NCBI GenBank assembly: GCA_038240665.1
Contig: JBBRGN010000083.1
Span: forward strand, 1-16,329
DNA length: 16,329 nucleotides
Direction of reading: 5' to 3'
DNA from: Haliscomenobacter sp038240665
Lineage (GTDB): Bacteria; Bacteroidota; Bacteroidia; Chitinophagales; Saprospiraceae
A program made the translations under genes and the position numbers. Below, piece after piece: positions 1-7,239 of this stretch. The stretch's first letter is position 1, and every line of letters starts with the position of its first letter. The notes below the pieces were generated by a model. That model was not told where the DNA came from. It saw only the letters and a program-made list of their open reading frames with translations, and searched no databases.

Positions 1-1401
1 AAAAACGGCGCACAATTGATGGCGGCTACTTTTGAAAAAGCCCGCTCCATCGCCGATCTATCCATTGCGCTCAACTATAAGTACAAACTCATGGCTCCAG
101 CCATCAAAGGGAGCATCACCATTTATTGGGATAAGTTCTACCAATTTATTGAAGAAAAAGGTCACAACTACAATTACTACTATTATCACTGCGGAGATTG
201 TGAGGTGGATGGTAAGGATTACGATTCTTATACCAAGGAAAATCAGAACTATGTAGGCTGGGACAATATGAGCGAGGAGCTACGCAAACGCAAAATTGTA
301 CTCGTAGAAATTGAACAAACCGAACTGGATAACCCCATCACCAAAGATGTAGTGGACTACTTCATGCGCAGCTTTATGGAATCCATCAGTGATGAAAAAG
401 AAGAAGGCGTAGCCAATACCCAGCCTGCTCCAGGTTCTGATTCTTTACCGACTAAGTTTGCCTCTTCTAATAATATCAATATGACCAAATTGCGGACTCG
501 AAAGGAATCTGGTTATACCTACATTAGTCTCAACTACCGTGCTCCGGTGATGCGTGAAGTACAACTGGTAGGAAATATGGCTTCTTGGTACAATGGCGTC
601 AAAAACAATCAGCAATGTGTAGCGGCTGTCAACCTGAACGACCCTTTTTTCCAATACCGCGACATCAATTTGATTGTTGACTTAGATAGCGAAGACATTT
701 TTAGCAAAGAAATCAACTACGCAACCGTCAACGTTCAAAAAAAACGTACCAGCGGTAATCCGTTCCAAGAACAAGTAACCATTGATCGAGAATACCTGAA
801 AGCCAAGGGCGTAAAAGCTACGGTAACTTATGCTCGTGGTGAAGACAAAAACTCGGATGCTTACGAATATAAAGTACAATGGAGTACCCGTGGCGGCAAC
901 ATCTACCCACCAAGCCCCGAATGGCAAAAAGGCGACTGGCAGGGCGTTACCTTATCTGCGCCTATCTCACAGCGCAACATCCAATTTGAAGGCAATTTAG
1001 AAGAACTCAAAGCAGCAGGATTTACTCGGGCTACGCTACAGGTGCGCTACTTCAAATTTGGCCGCGAAGTAGAAACCAATATTCCGCTTACGGTCTCCAA
1101 AGGCGAATCATTGGTAGAACAAAGCATTTTTACCGACAAGGACACCCGTGGTTATGCTTATCGCATCATACTTACCCATAAAGAGAAAGGCAAAATTGCT
1201 TTTGATTTTGACCCCAAAATCAATGACGATTATGTGTACATCTCCATCCCTCAAAAAATAAAGGACAACGATTCAGATTTTTGGGGTAAGCTTAAAAAAG
1301 CGGCGGATACGGTTTTTCCACCCAATGCCGATGGAACGGTCAAAGCTGAAAATCGCATACTGGACAAGTTTATCGACGTCATCAAAATTTTCACCAAATA
1401 A
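1..1401 (+). CDS. Secreted-family paralogue A, 5'-truncated by the window edge
   Basis: The reading frame is open from base 1 (Lys-Asn-Gly-Ala-Gln-Leu-Met...), so the TTG at 16 and ATG at 19 are internal and not the true start. The first residues align with the middle of the N-terminal domain of the next gene (Asn-Lys-Glu-Gly-Ser-Lys-Ile-Leu near its residue 172), so roughly 170 residues plus a signal peptide lie upstream. Visible parts in order are: the end of the N-terminal domain; a Tyr run followed by Cys-Gly-Asp-Cys (codons 64-67); a linker; the family motif Cys-x-x-x-Val-Asn-Leu-Asn-Asp-Pro (codons 206-215); and two tandem beta-rich modules ending in Tyr-Glu-Tyr-Lys-Val-Gln-Trp and Tyr-Ala-Tyr-Arg-Ile. 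It has an extra C-terminal tail of about 40 residues that the two next paralogues lack. The function is unknown. Family membership is seen in the sequence; an extracytoplasmic location is inferred from the complete paralogues. Confidence 0.9.
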   Translation, partial: KNGAQLMAATFEKARSIADLSIALNYKYKLMAPAIKGSITIYWDKFYQFIEEKGHNYNYYYYHCGDCEVDGKDYDSYTKENQNYVGWDNMSEELRKRKIVLVEIEQTELDNPITKDVVDYFMRSFMESISDEKEEGVANTQPAPGSDSLPTKFASSNNINMTKLRTRKESGYTYISLNYRAPVMREVQLVGNMASWYNGVKNNQQCVAAVNLNDPFFQYRDINLIVDLDSEDIFSKEINYATVNVQKKRTSGNPFQEQVTIDREYLKAKGVKATVTYARGEDKNSDAYEYKVQWSTRGGNIYPPSPEWQKGDWQGVTLSAPISQRNIQFEGNLEELKAAGFTRATLQVRYFKFGREVETNIPLTVSKGESLVEQSIFTDKDTRGYAYRIILTHKEKGKIAFDFDPKINDDYVYISIPQKIKDNDSDFWGKLKKAADTVFPPNADGTVKAENRILDKFIDVIKIFTK

Positions 1402-1434
1402 TACTGGATAGATTATCCCTCAACACCGAAAACG

Positions 1435-3204
1435 ATGAAAAAACTACTGCTTTTGTTTTTTTGCATAGCTTTCTCCACATCTACATTGCTAACGCAGAAT
1501 ATTTACATCGATAAACCCGTATTGGCGGGAACCCTGACTTGTTTTCCTGATATTGCCAACCCCAACAACTACTATTTTTTGCCCAATAAAATAAGATTAG
1601 GTATTGGCGCGGATGGGAGCCCGCAGTTCTCTTTTTTGATGTTTGTAAAAAATGTTCGCGCTGAAGATGGCGCGGCAACCCCCCGTGAGGGTGAGGGCGG
1701 AGGCGTTGTTCACGCAGTGGTGGAGCTGTACATCTCTGAGGATGACAAAAAAGATGCGGCAAAAGAGCTTAAAAAACTGGTCAAAAACGATGAAGCTACT
1801 TTGCTAGGACCAGTGATTTATAAAAGCGGTACCATGTCCTTGATTTCCTCCGTAGCCAGCAAAGAAGGCGGTTACAGCAAAATCGTTTTGGGCCTTGGGC
1901 CCGCTCCGGTCTTGGCTGGAAACAAAGCTGCCGTTTCCATTTTGCTGAACAAAGAGGGTTCCAAAATTTTGTGGGAAACCTTTAAAACGCCTACGCCAGA
2001 CATGAGCTTTTCCTTTGTAATGGACATTGGAGGATTCCGCTCGCCAATCGATGCCTGGATCGACGTAGATTTTGATAAGGTTTACGAAAGTCATACCCTT
2101 GAAGCAGGGTTGAAATACCGTTCTGGCGGTAATGGCAAAAGCTCTAGCGGAGGGACTCCGATTATGTTGGGCGCTGAAGCCAAGCTGATGTTTGAAGACA
2201 TGCGCCAAACGGGAGCCATCAAAGTAGGCGGCCCGCAGGGCGATGAAAAGTTCGAGGAGATCATCAAGATCTGTTACACCAAAATGCTCGACATGATTTT
2301 TGAACCGGCTAATCCCAATCAGCAATCCGCTCCCGATTTTAATTCCATGATGAACTCTGCCAATCAGTTCAACAAGAATGGAGCAGACAAAAAAGACAAG
2401 AAAGACGATAGCGGATTGGGTATTTCCGTATCCTATGGCTTTAAAAAAGTCCACAAGTCGGGAAAATTTAGAATGGATTTGAACCGCAGTATGTCGGATC
2501 AGCTTAAAATCCGATTTGATGAAAACCTGGGAAAAATCAATTGCCCTACCTGTTTTCGTCAAGTCAACTTGGATGATCCCATGTTCCGCCAACGTGCCAT
2601 TTTGGTATCTGTTGATGGAATGGGCGCTGATCAGTTTAAAAAATACGTCAACTACGTAAGCGTGAGCATGAAGAAAACCCACGGCAATGGCGAAATTACC
2701 TCTGATGAAATTAGAATTGGAGAACCCGACATGGAAAAAACGGGCAACGTTTTTGCCCTACAATATGGCTGGAAAGATCAAAAAGACGCCCAACGCGATC
2801 GTTGGTTGCAATATGAATACAAAACTTCCTGGAGCTTTTTTGGCAACCAGGTGCTTGAAAGCGATTGGCAGCCTACCGATAATTTTACCATAAACGCTTC
2901 ACCGCCCCTTCGCCCTTTTCATGTTGACATTGAAGCATCGTCGGATCTTCTCAAGAAACAAGAGATCCGAGGTGTAAACGTCAAGTTTTTCTACAATCCT
3001 GGTGGCGGAGAGCGCATCGAACAAATCAACATTAGAGCCGATGGCAACAGCAATACCGCTTCAAGTGTGGAAATGGTGCTGCCCAATGGTAAATATGATT
3101 ATGAATACGAGATCACCTGGCGACTTTCTGGTAATCGGGAAGTAAAAAGCGGCAGGGTAAAAAGCAATACCACGCTGCTTTATGCGGATGAATTGCCCAA
3201 ATAA
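1435..3204 (+). CDS. Secreted multi-domain beta-rich protein, paralogue B
   Basis: This 589-residue protein begins with a clear signal peptide (residues 1-21, ending Leu-Thr-Gln), which supports the ATG at 1435. The N-terminal domain (about 23-220) contains Asn-Asn-Tyr-Tyr-Phe-Leu-Pro near 44-50, Gly-Ser-Pro-Gln-Phe-Ser-Phe at 61-67 and an acidic, Gly-rich loop Glu-Gly-Glu-Gly-Gly-Gly at 85-90. A low-complexity Asn/Lys/Asp linker covers about 292-327. Next comes Cys-Pro-Thr-Cys (370-373) just before Asn-Leu-Asp-Asp-Pro (378-382). Two tandem modules follow, about 387-488 and 494-586, ending in Tyr-Glu-Tyr-Lys-Thr-Ser-Trp and Tyr-Glu-Tyr-Glu-Ile-Thr-Trp, which looks like an internal duplication of a beta-sandwich. 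I do not recognise a named family. It is collinear with paralogue C over almost its full length, and it lies 33 bases after paralogue A and 41 bases before C, suggesting co-transcription. No catalytic motif is evident, so a structural or binding role is plausible but inferred. Confidence 0.93.
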   Translation: MKKLLLLFFCIAFSTSTLLTQNIYIDKPVLAGTLTCFPDIANPNNYYFLPNKIRLGIGADGSPQFSFLMFVKNVRAEDGAATPREGEGGGVVHAVVELYISEDDKKDAAKELKKLVKNDEATLLGPVIYKSGTMSLISSVASKEGGYSKIVLGLGPAPVLAGNKAAVSILLNKEGSKILWETFKTPTPDMSFSFVMDIGGFRSPIDAWIDVDFDKVYESHTLEAGLKYRSGGNGKSSSGGTPIMLGAEAKLMFEDMRQTGAIKVGGPQGDEKFEEIIKICYTKMLDMIFEPANPNQQSAPDFNSMMNSANQFNKNGADKKDKKDDSGLGISVSYGFKKVHKSGKFRMDLNRSMSDQLKIRFDENLGKINCPTCFRQVNLDDPMFRQRAILVSVDGMGADQFKKYVNYVSVSMKKTHGNGEITSDEIRIGEPDMEKTGNVFALQYGWKDQKDAQRDRWLQYEYKTSWSFFGNQVLESDWQPTDNFTINASPPLRPFHVDIEASSDLLKKQEIRGVNVKFFYNPGGGERIEQINIRADGNSNTASSVEMVLPNGKYDYEYEITWRLSGNREVKSGRVKSNTTLLYADELPK

Positions 3205-3245
3205 ACGACGATATTTTTCTACCTAAAATTCTAAAAACCGAACAC

Positions 3246-5192
3246 ATGAGATTACTCATTTTATGCTTCGTCATTTTGTTTTTCAGCCTGTCTGTAGCTG
3301 CCCAAGACATTTTGCTGGACAAAACAGTTCGGGCTGGGGACTTGACCTTGTTTCAAAGCGTCAGCAACCCCAATGAATATTATTACTTATCCGACAAACC
3401 TAAATTAGCTACTGATCCTACTACAGGTAAGCCGCAGTTTTCTTTTTTACGCTATGTCGACAACCAAAAAGGCGCCGATAACCAAGCCGCCAAAGATGAA
3501 GGTGAAGGCGGTGGGATCATTCACTGCGTGATTGAGATGGGCGTAAGCCAAGAACAACTTGCCGCAGCCCGTCAAGGCCTTCAACGTGTCAACTCCAACG
3601 GCGTCATCAAGGGACCGGCTATTTATTCCGGCGGTACGATTGCCTTGATTTCCTCGGTTGTTGATCCGCAATCTGGTTTTGCCAAAAAAGTAATTGGCCT
3701 AGGAAAAGCGCCCATTTTGGATGGCCAAAAAGCGGCCATTTCTGTCAATTTGACCAAGTTGGGCAGTAAAGTACTTTGGGAGAGCTTTCAAACGCCTACT
3801 CCCGACCTCAGTTTTTCCTTTGAAATGGAATTAAAAGGCTACAAATCGCCACGTCGAGCAATCATTGAAGCCAATTTTGACCAGATCTATCAAAGCCAAT
3901 CATTTTCCGCTGCTGCCATTACCCGCCAAGGAGGGGTCATGTTGGCTGGTGAAATCAATCAAGCTTATGAAGATCTTTACAAGTCAGGCGCCATCAAGGT
4001 AACCACTTACAACCCCGATGAAAGCCTGGACAAAGCCGTTGAAGATGCTTATGGGAAATTGACAAAAATGATGTTTGACCCCACTGGTTCTAATCCACCA
4101 TCAGCACCTGTAATCCCTGGCCAAAATCAACCCAGCTTGCTTGACCGGGCACAAAACCTGCTCAACCAAGGCCGTAAGGATGCTTTACAAGATTTTATGT
4201 TGACAGAAGATTTGGAAAGGGAGGAGTTGAATAAAGAAAAAGGCGCAAACAAAGTTGAATCAGGAGTAAAAGATATAGCATCTCCAAATGAAGATAATAA
4301 AAATGCATCATATGTTCATGGAGTTAATCGACCTCCTGCCTCAATACCAGGATATTCCTCACCAGAGAAAAATCCTTATACCCGACCAGCCCCGACATTA
4401 CCTACTACGGCTATCGTGGCTTCCTACAACATGAAAACCATCCGCCAACGAGGTGTTTTTAAAATTGACTTAAATAAATACTCTATAGACAATCTTTCTT
4501 TGCGTTTTGATCAAAACGTAGGTGCGATCAACTGTGCCGATTGTTTTAAACAAGTTAACCTAGATGATCCGCTTTACAAGCAACGTGAAATTTCTGCGGT
4601 TGTGGATGGCTATAACGCAGAAGATTTTCAAAAATACATCAACTACGTTTCGGTTGCTTTTCGGAAAAAACACCAAAACGGCGAATACACCAACGGCGAT
4701 GTGAACATTGATCGGGCGAAGTTTAACCAGCAAGGCAATTATTTTTCCTTCTTATACGGCTGGAAAGGCGATGAAAACCGCTTGAAATGGCGCGAATATG
4801 AATACAAAACGGTTTGGAATTTCTTTGGAGGCGCTACACGAGAGTCAGATTGGACAAAATCGGATCTGGCCATTGTGCCCCTCAGCCCACCCTACGTTCG
4901 GCGGTTGATCGATGTAGAAATGGATCCGGAAGTGGTTACCAAAGAAAGCATCCGCTCCGTAGAGGTTAAAGTCACTTACAAAGTGGAAGGCAAAGACATG
5001 GTCAAACAGATTCGCCTCAACCCCAAGAGCGGTAGCCTTGCAGTACAGATTGAAGTTTTGTTGCCTGCCGCTAGCGTCAACATCTCTCCAACCTACGACT
5101 ATGAAGTAACTTGGATTTTGAGCAACGGTACGACAAAAGTATTGCCCAAAAAGACCAGTACCAATTTGGTCATTTTTGCTGATCAACAGTAG
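3246..5192 (+). CDS. Secreted multi-domain beta-rich protein, paralogue C with an expanded linker
   Basis: This 648-residue protein has a signal peptide at residues 1-20 (ending Val-Ala-Ala-Gln). It is collinear with paralogue B: Asn-Glu-Tyr-Tyr-Tyr-Leu near 43-48, Gly-Lys-Pro-Gln-Phe-Ser-Phe at 61-67, Glu-Gly-Glu-Gly-Gly-Gly at 85-90, Cys-Ala-Asp-Cys at 430-433, Asn-Leu-Asp-Asp-Pro at 438-442, and two C-terminal modules ending in Tyr-Glu-Tyr-Lys-Thr-Val-Trp and Tyr-Asp-Tyr-Glu-Val-Thr-Trp. The main difference is the linker between the N-terminal domain and the Cys motif, about 285-395. It is roughly 65-70 residues longer than in B, hydrophilic and rich in Pro, Asn, Glu and Ser. The DNA for it (4201-4380) is markedly AT-rich, 65 G+C in 180 bases by hand count. 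No enzyme motif was found, and the role is unknown. It is probably in the same transcript as its neighbours, with gaps of 41 and 42 bases. Confidence 0.93.
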   Translation: MRLLILCFVILFFSLSVAAQDILLDKTVRAGDLTLFQSVSNPNEYYYLSDKPKLATDPTTGKPQFSFLRYVDNQKGADNQAAKDEGEGGGIIHCVIEMGVSQEQLAAARQGLQRVNSNGVIKGPAIYSGGTIALISSVVDPQSGFAKKVIGLGKAPILDGQKAAISVNLTKLGSKVLWESFQTPTPDLSFSFEMELKGYKSPRRAIIEANFDQIYQSQSFSAAAITRQGGVMLAGEINQAYEDLYKSGAIKVTTYNPDESLDKAVEDAYGKLTKMMFDPTGSNPPSAPVIPGQNQPSLLDRAQNLLNQGRKDALQDFMLTEDLEREELNKEKGANKVESGVKDIASPNEDNKNASYVHGVNRPPASIPGYSSPEKNPYTRPAPTLPTTAIVASYNMKTIRQRGVFKIDLNKYSIDNLSLRFDQNVGAINCADCFKQVNLDDPLYKQREISAVVDGYNAEDFQKYINYVSVAFRKKHQNGEYTNGDVNIDRAKFNQQGNYFSFLYGWKGDENRLKWREYEYKTVWNFFGGATRESDWTKSDLAIVPLSPPYVRRLIDVEMDPEVVTKESIRSVEVKVTYKVEGKDMVKQIRLNPKSGSLAVQIEVLLPAASVNISPTYDYEVTWILSNGTTKVLPKKTSTNLVIFADQQ

Positions 5193-5207
5193 CCAAATTT
5201 CCCAATC

Positions 5208-5228
5208 AATTTTTTGACCTAAAAAATT
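5208..5228. repeat. Perfect AT-only inverted repeat between paralogue C and the metallopeptidase gene
   Basis: AATTTTTT at 5208-5215 and AAAAAATT at 5221-5228 form a perfect 8-base inverted repeat around the 5-base loop GACCT, centred in the 42-base gap. A second, wider inverted repeat, GATCAA at 5181-5186 and TTGATC at 5228-5233, frames it. The second arm ends one base before the metallopeptidase start codon. An all-AT stem is weak as a terminator. It could be an operator, a weak attenuator or chance in AT-rich DNA, and the function is not shown. Confidence 0.3.
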
Positions 5229-5234
5229 TGATCA

Positions 5235-6665
5235 ATGAAAAAGAATATATTTTTTTTAGTAGCCATGATATTTCTGACAAATTCTTTGTTTAGCCAAAAT
5301 CCGGAAGAGCAAAAAAGACGTCAATATCTCTTAGAAAAGTTGGTTTTTTACTATGTGGATAATGTAGCAGCAGCGAAGCCTACAAATACAAATCTGAATA
5401 CTCTAGAAATTAAAAAACAGGATATTGCTGATAATAAAGACATCGCTAGTCCGGTTTGGACAAATCCCAATAATGTTGGATTAAAAAACTTATTGATAAA
5501 ACTTCTTCGTTCCTCGGATAAAGGAGGAGATGCCAGGCTTCAAGTGGTAGTTAAAGATGTTTTATTAATTACTGACAAAAAGGTATATGTCTTTCTCTAC
5601 AATGATGTTCCTAATACCATTCCAGATAAAACTTGGACAGATACGATCTATTGTACTGAGACTCAATATGGAGCCGGACATAACAATGCTTCTTGGCCAT
5701 GTGCTCAATACTTTGATAAACGAGCTTTAGAAGCATCTGGGCACATTGGGATTGGCGCTTATTTTTTTAGCCCTACAAGACCTGCTACTTCAGGGGGTTG
5801 GAGTAGTGAACCAGACAAGGGACATGTATTTACCCATGAACTGGTACATACTCAGTTGAAGTTGGTACTTGAGCCTTCCTTAGGAAGTGTAAACATGTAC
5901 GGCCCAGATGGCGGCCATAGTTTTGATGAACTGCTCCCTAGTCGCAATAGTGCTTTCAATGAAGGGATCGCTACATCCTTTGCTTTCCGGTACTATTTAC
6001 CAAGCTGGACGGCCATGAGTAAATGGTACACTGATAATAATCTTATGTCTGTCGATAACCTTGCTGGGTGTGCTTCGCCTCCGCCATTGCATTGTTTGCA
6101 GACGAGATTAAGCAATGCTTCAGTTGCTGCTGAAGCGGCTTGCGGTACTAACAAAACTTGCTACAAAATTCGCAATGTAACCGCTCCCGTCATTATGCAC
6201 TGCGAAAATGTTTCCGCCAATATCCTTTTTCAATACATGCAGCAATTTGGTAGCGAACTCATGCTGGTCAACGACATCAAAAAAGCAGTATCAGAAATGA
6301 GTAAATCTTCCAATTATACTTTTGCACCGCTGTTCAAGCAAATGGTAAAGTCTGGAAACGATTTTAGGAACAGGAATGCAGGAACCGGCGTAACGACTTT
6401 TGGCCAATTGTTACCTATTGGTATCCTAGATTATTACACAGGTTATAAGATTACCAAAAAAGCAGATTTAGAAGCTACGCTTGGAGTCACTTGGGACAAT
6501 ACCTACACCAACGTAGACGACTACTTTAATTCCAAACGCAATGTGCTTTTGGGTTTTAGAAGCGATGCCAACACCTGGAACGTGGGGCAACAGCTCGACA
6601 AATTTGCCGAACACTTGAGTGTAAAGATCACCGCCCCGGCCTCAACCGCGCCTGGAAAAAACTAA
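5235..6665 (+). CDS. Secreted HExxH zinc metallopeptidase, gluzincin-like
   Basis: This 476-residue protein has a signal peptide at residues 1-21 (Phe-Leu-Thr-Asn-Ser-Leu-Phe-Ser-Gln). His-Glu-Leu-Val-His at 201-205 gives two zinc-ligand histidines and the catalytic Glu202. Asn-Glu-Gly-Ile-Ala at 242-246 supplies a likely third ligand, Glu243, 38 residues after His205. This HExxH plus downstream NEGxA layout is that of gluzincin-type metallopeptidases, but I cannot assign a known MEROPS family. Several Cys pairs (140/156, and others around 279-325) suggest disulfides in an exported protein. The region before the active site, about 22-135, has no recognisable domain. Its DNA is clearly AT-rich (81 G+C in 240 bases over 5341-5580), while the end of the gene is not. 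It sits between two groups of the paralogue family and is followed after 4 bases by the next gene, so it is probably in the same operon. Its substrate may be one of the neighbouring secreted proteins, which is inference. Confidence 0.85.
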   Translation: MKKNIFFLVAMIFLTNSLFSQNPEEQKRRQYLLEKLVFYYVDNVAAAKPTNTNLNTLEIKKQDIADNKDIASPVWTNPNNVGLKNLLIKLLRSSDKGGDARLQVVVKDVLLITDKKVYVFLYNDVPNTIPDKTWTDTIYCTETQYGAGHNNASWPCAQYFDKRALEASGHIGIGAYFFSPTRPATSGGWSSEPDKGHVFTHELVHTQLKLVLEPSLGSVNMYGPDGGHSFDELLPSRNSAFNEGIATSFAFRYYLPSWTAMSKWYTDNNLMSVDNLAGCASPPPLHCLQTRLSNASVAAEAACGTNKTCYKIRNVTAPVIMHCENVSANILFQYMQQFGSELMLVNDIKKAVSEMSKSSNYTFAPLFKQMVKSGNDFRNRNAGTGVTTFGQLLPIGILDYYTGYKITKKADLEATLGVTWDNTYTNVDDYFNSKRNVLLGFRSDANTWNVGQQLDKFAEHLSVKITAPASTAPGKN

Positions 6666-6669
6666 TGGA

Positions 6670-7230
6670 ATGAAACATTGGATTCCCATTATAGGTCTGC
6701 TGAGCGGTGCTTTTTTTGCCGCTCAGCCCGTCTTGCAAGCGCAACAAGTGAAGGCTTTGACCAAGGAAACTGCTATGAATTTTGATTCGCAAAACGACTT
6801 GACCAAAGCTACCATCCAAACGGAAACGGAGAAAACGGCTGGAGTCCAACTTGAATTCAAAGGCTTCAACAAACCAGGCAAAGTATACGTGATTACGGCA
6901 AAAATTTTGAACCAGATCAAAACCCCGATGAAGGAATTTGAACCGGTAACTGTAGATCTTGACGCGCGCGCTGGATCTGCTGATTTCTTCTTTACATTTG
7001 TACAACGTCCTGGTGTACAGTACGATCCAATGGGTATTGAATCGCGGTTCATCGAATTTGCAGTCATTGATAAAAGCTCAGCTACCAATATTCCCGGCTT
7101 GGAGTCGCTGGGTTTGAATTCGACCAAGTTTGTTTTTCGTTTTCAAAAAAAGTGGAAAGTGAAAGTAAGCGGTCAGGAAGTAACCGTGAAATTGACACCC
7201 TTTAAATCGGCTGCAACCATCAAACCTTAA
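6670..7230 (+). CDS. Small secreted protein of unknown function
   Basis: This is a 186-residue protein with a hydrophobic signal peptide at residues 1-25 (ending Leu-Gln-Ala-Gln). An ATG at 6665 that overlaps the previous stop ends after two codons, so 6670 is the only sensible start. The mature part alternates short hydrophobic stretches with polar turns and looks beta-rich. It has no cysteine, no transmembrane segment and no catalytic motif that I can see. It lies 4 bases after the metallopeptidase gene and 9 bases before a divergent paralogue, so it is almost certainly co-transcribed with them. Possible roles include an inhibitor, chaperone or small structural partner of the peptidase or of the paralogue family; none is shown by sequence. 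Confidence 0.8.
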   Translation: MKHWIPIIGLLSGAFFAAQPVLQAQQVKALTKETAMNFDSQNDLTKATIQTETEKTAGVQLEFKGFNKPGKVYVITAKILNQIKTPMKEFEPVTVDLDARAGSADFFFTFVQRPGVQYDPMGIESRFIEFAVIDKSSATNIPGLESLGLNSTKFVFRFQKKWKVKVSGQEVTVKLTPFKSAATIKP

Positions 7231-7239
7231 GTCTGACTC

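Noticed and set aside
16..21. TTG at 16 and ATG at 19 as the start of the first gene
   Set aside because: The frame is open back to base 1, and the encoded residues align with the middle of a domain in paralogue B, so the gene begins upstream of the window.
1406..1418. GGATA-GAT-TATCC inverted repeat between paralogues A and B
   Set aside because: A 5-base stem with no following T run is too short to call a terminator or operator.
1804..2682. Long minus-strand open frame of 292 residues
   Set aside because: It lies entirely opposite paralogue B, whose plus-strand frame has a signal peptide and clear homology to its neighbour. The minus frame shows no domain or start signal.
4282..5452. Shared Lys-Asp-Ile-Ala-Ser-Pro in the paralogue C linker and the metallopeptidase N-terminus
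   Set aside because: The codons differ and similarity does not extend beyond six residues, so chance is the simplest explanation.
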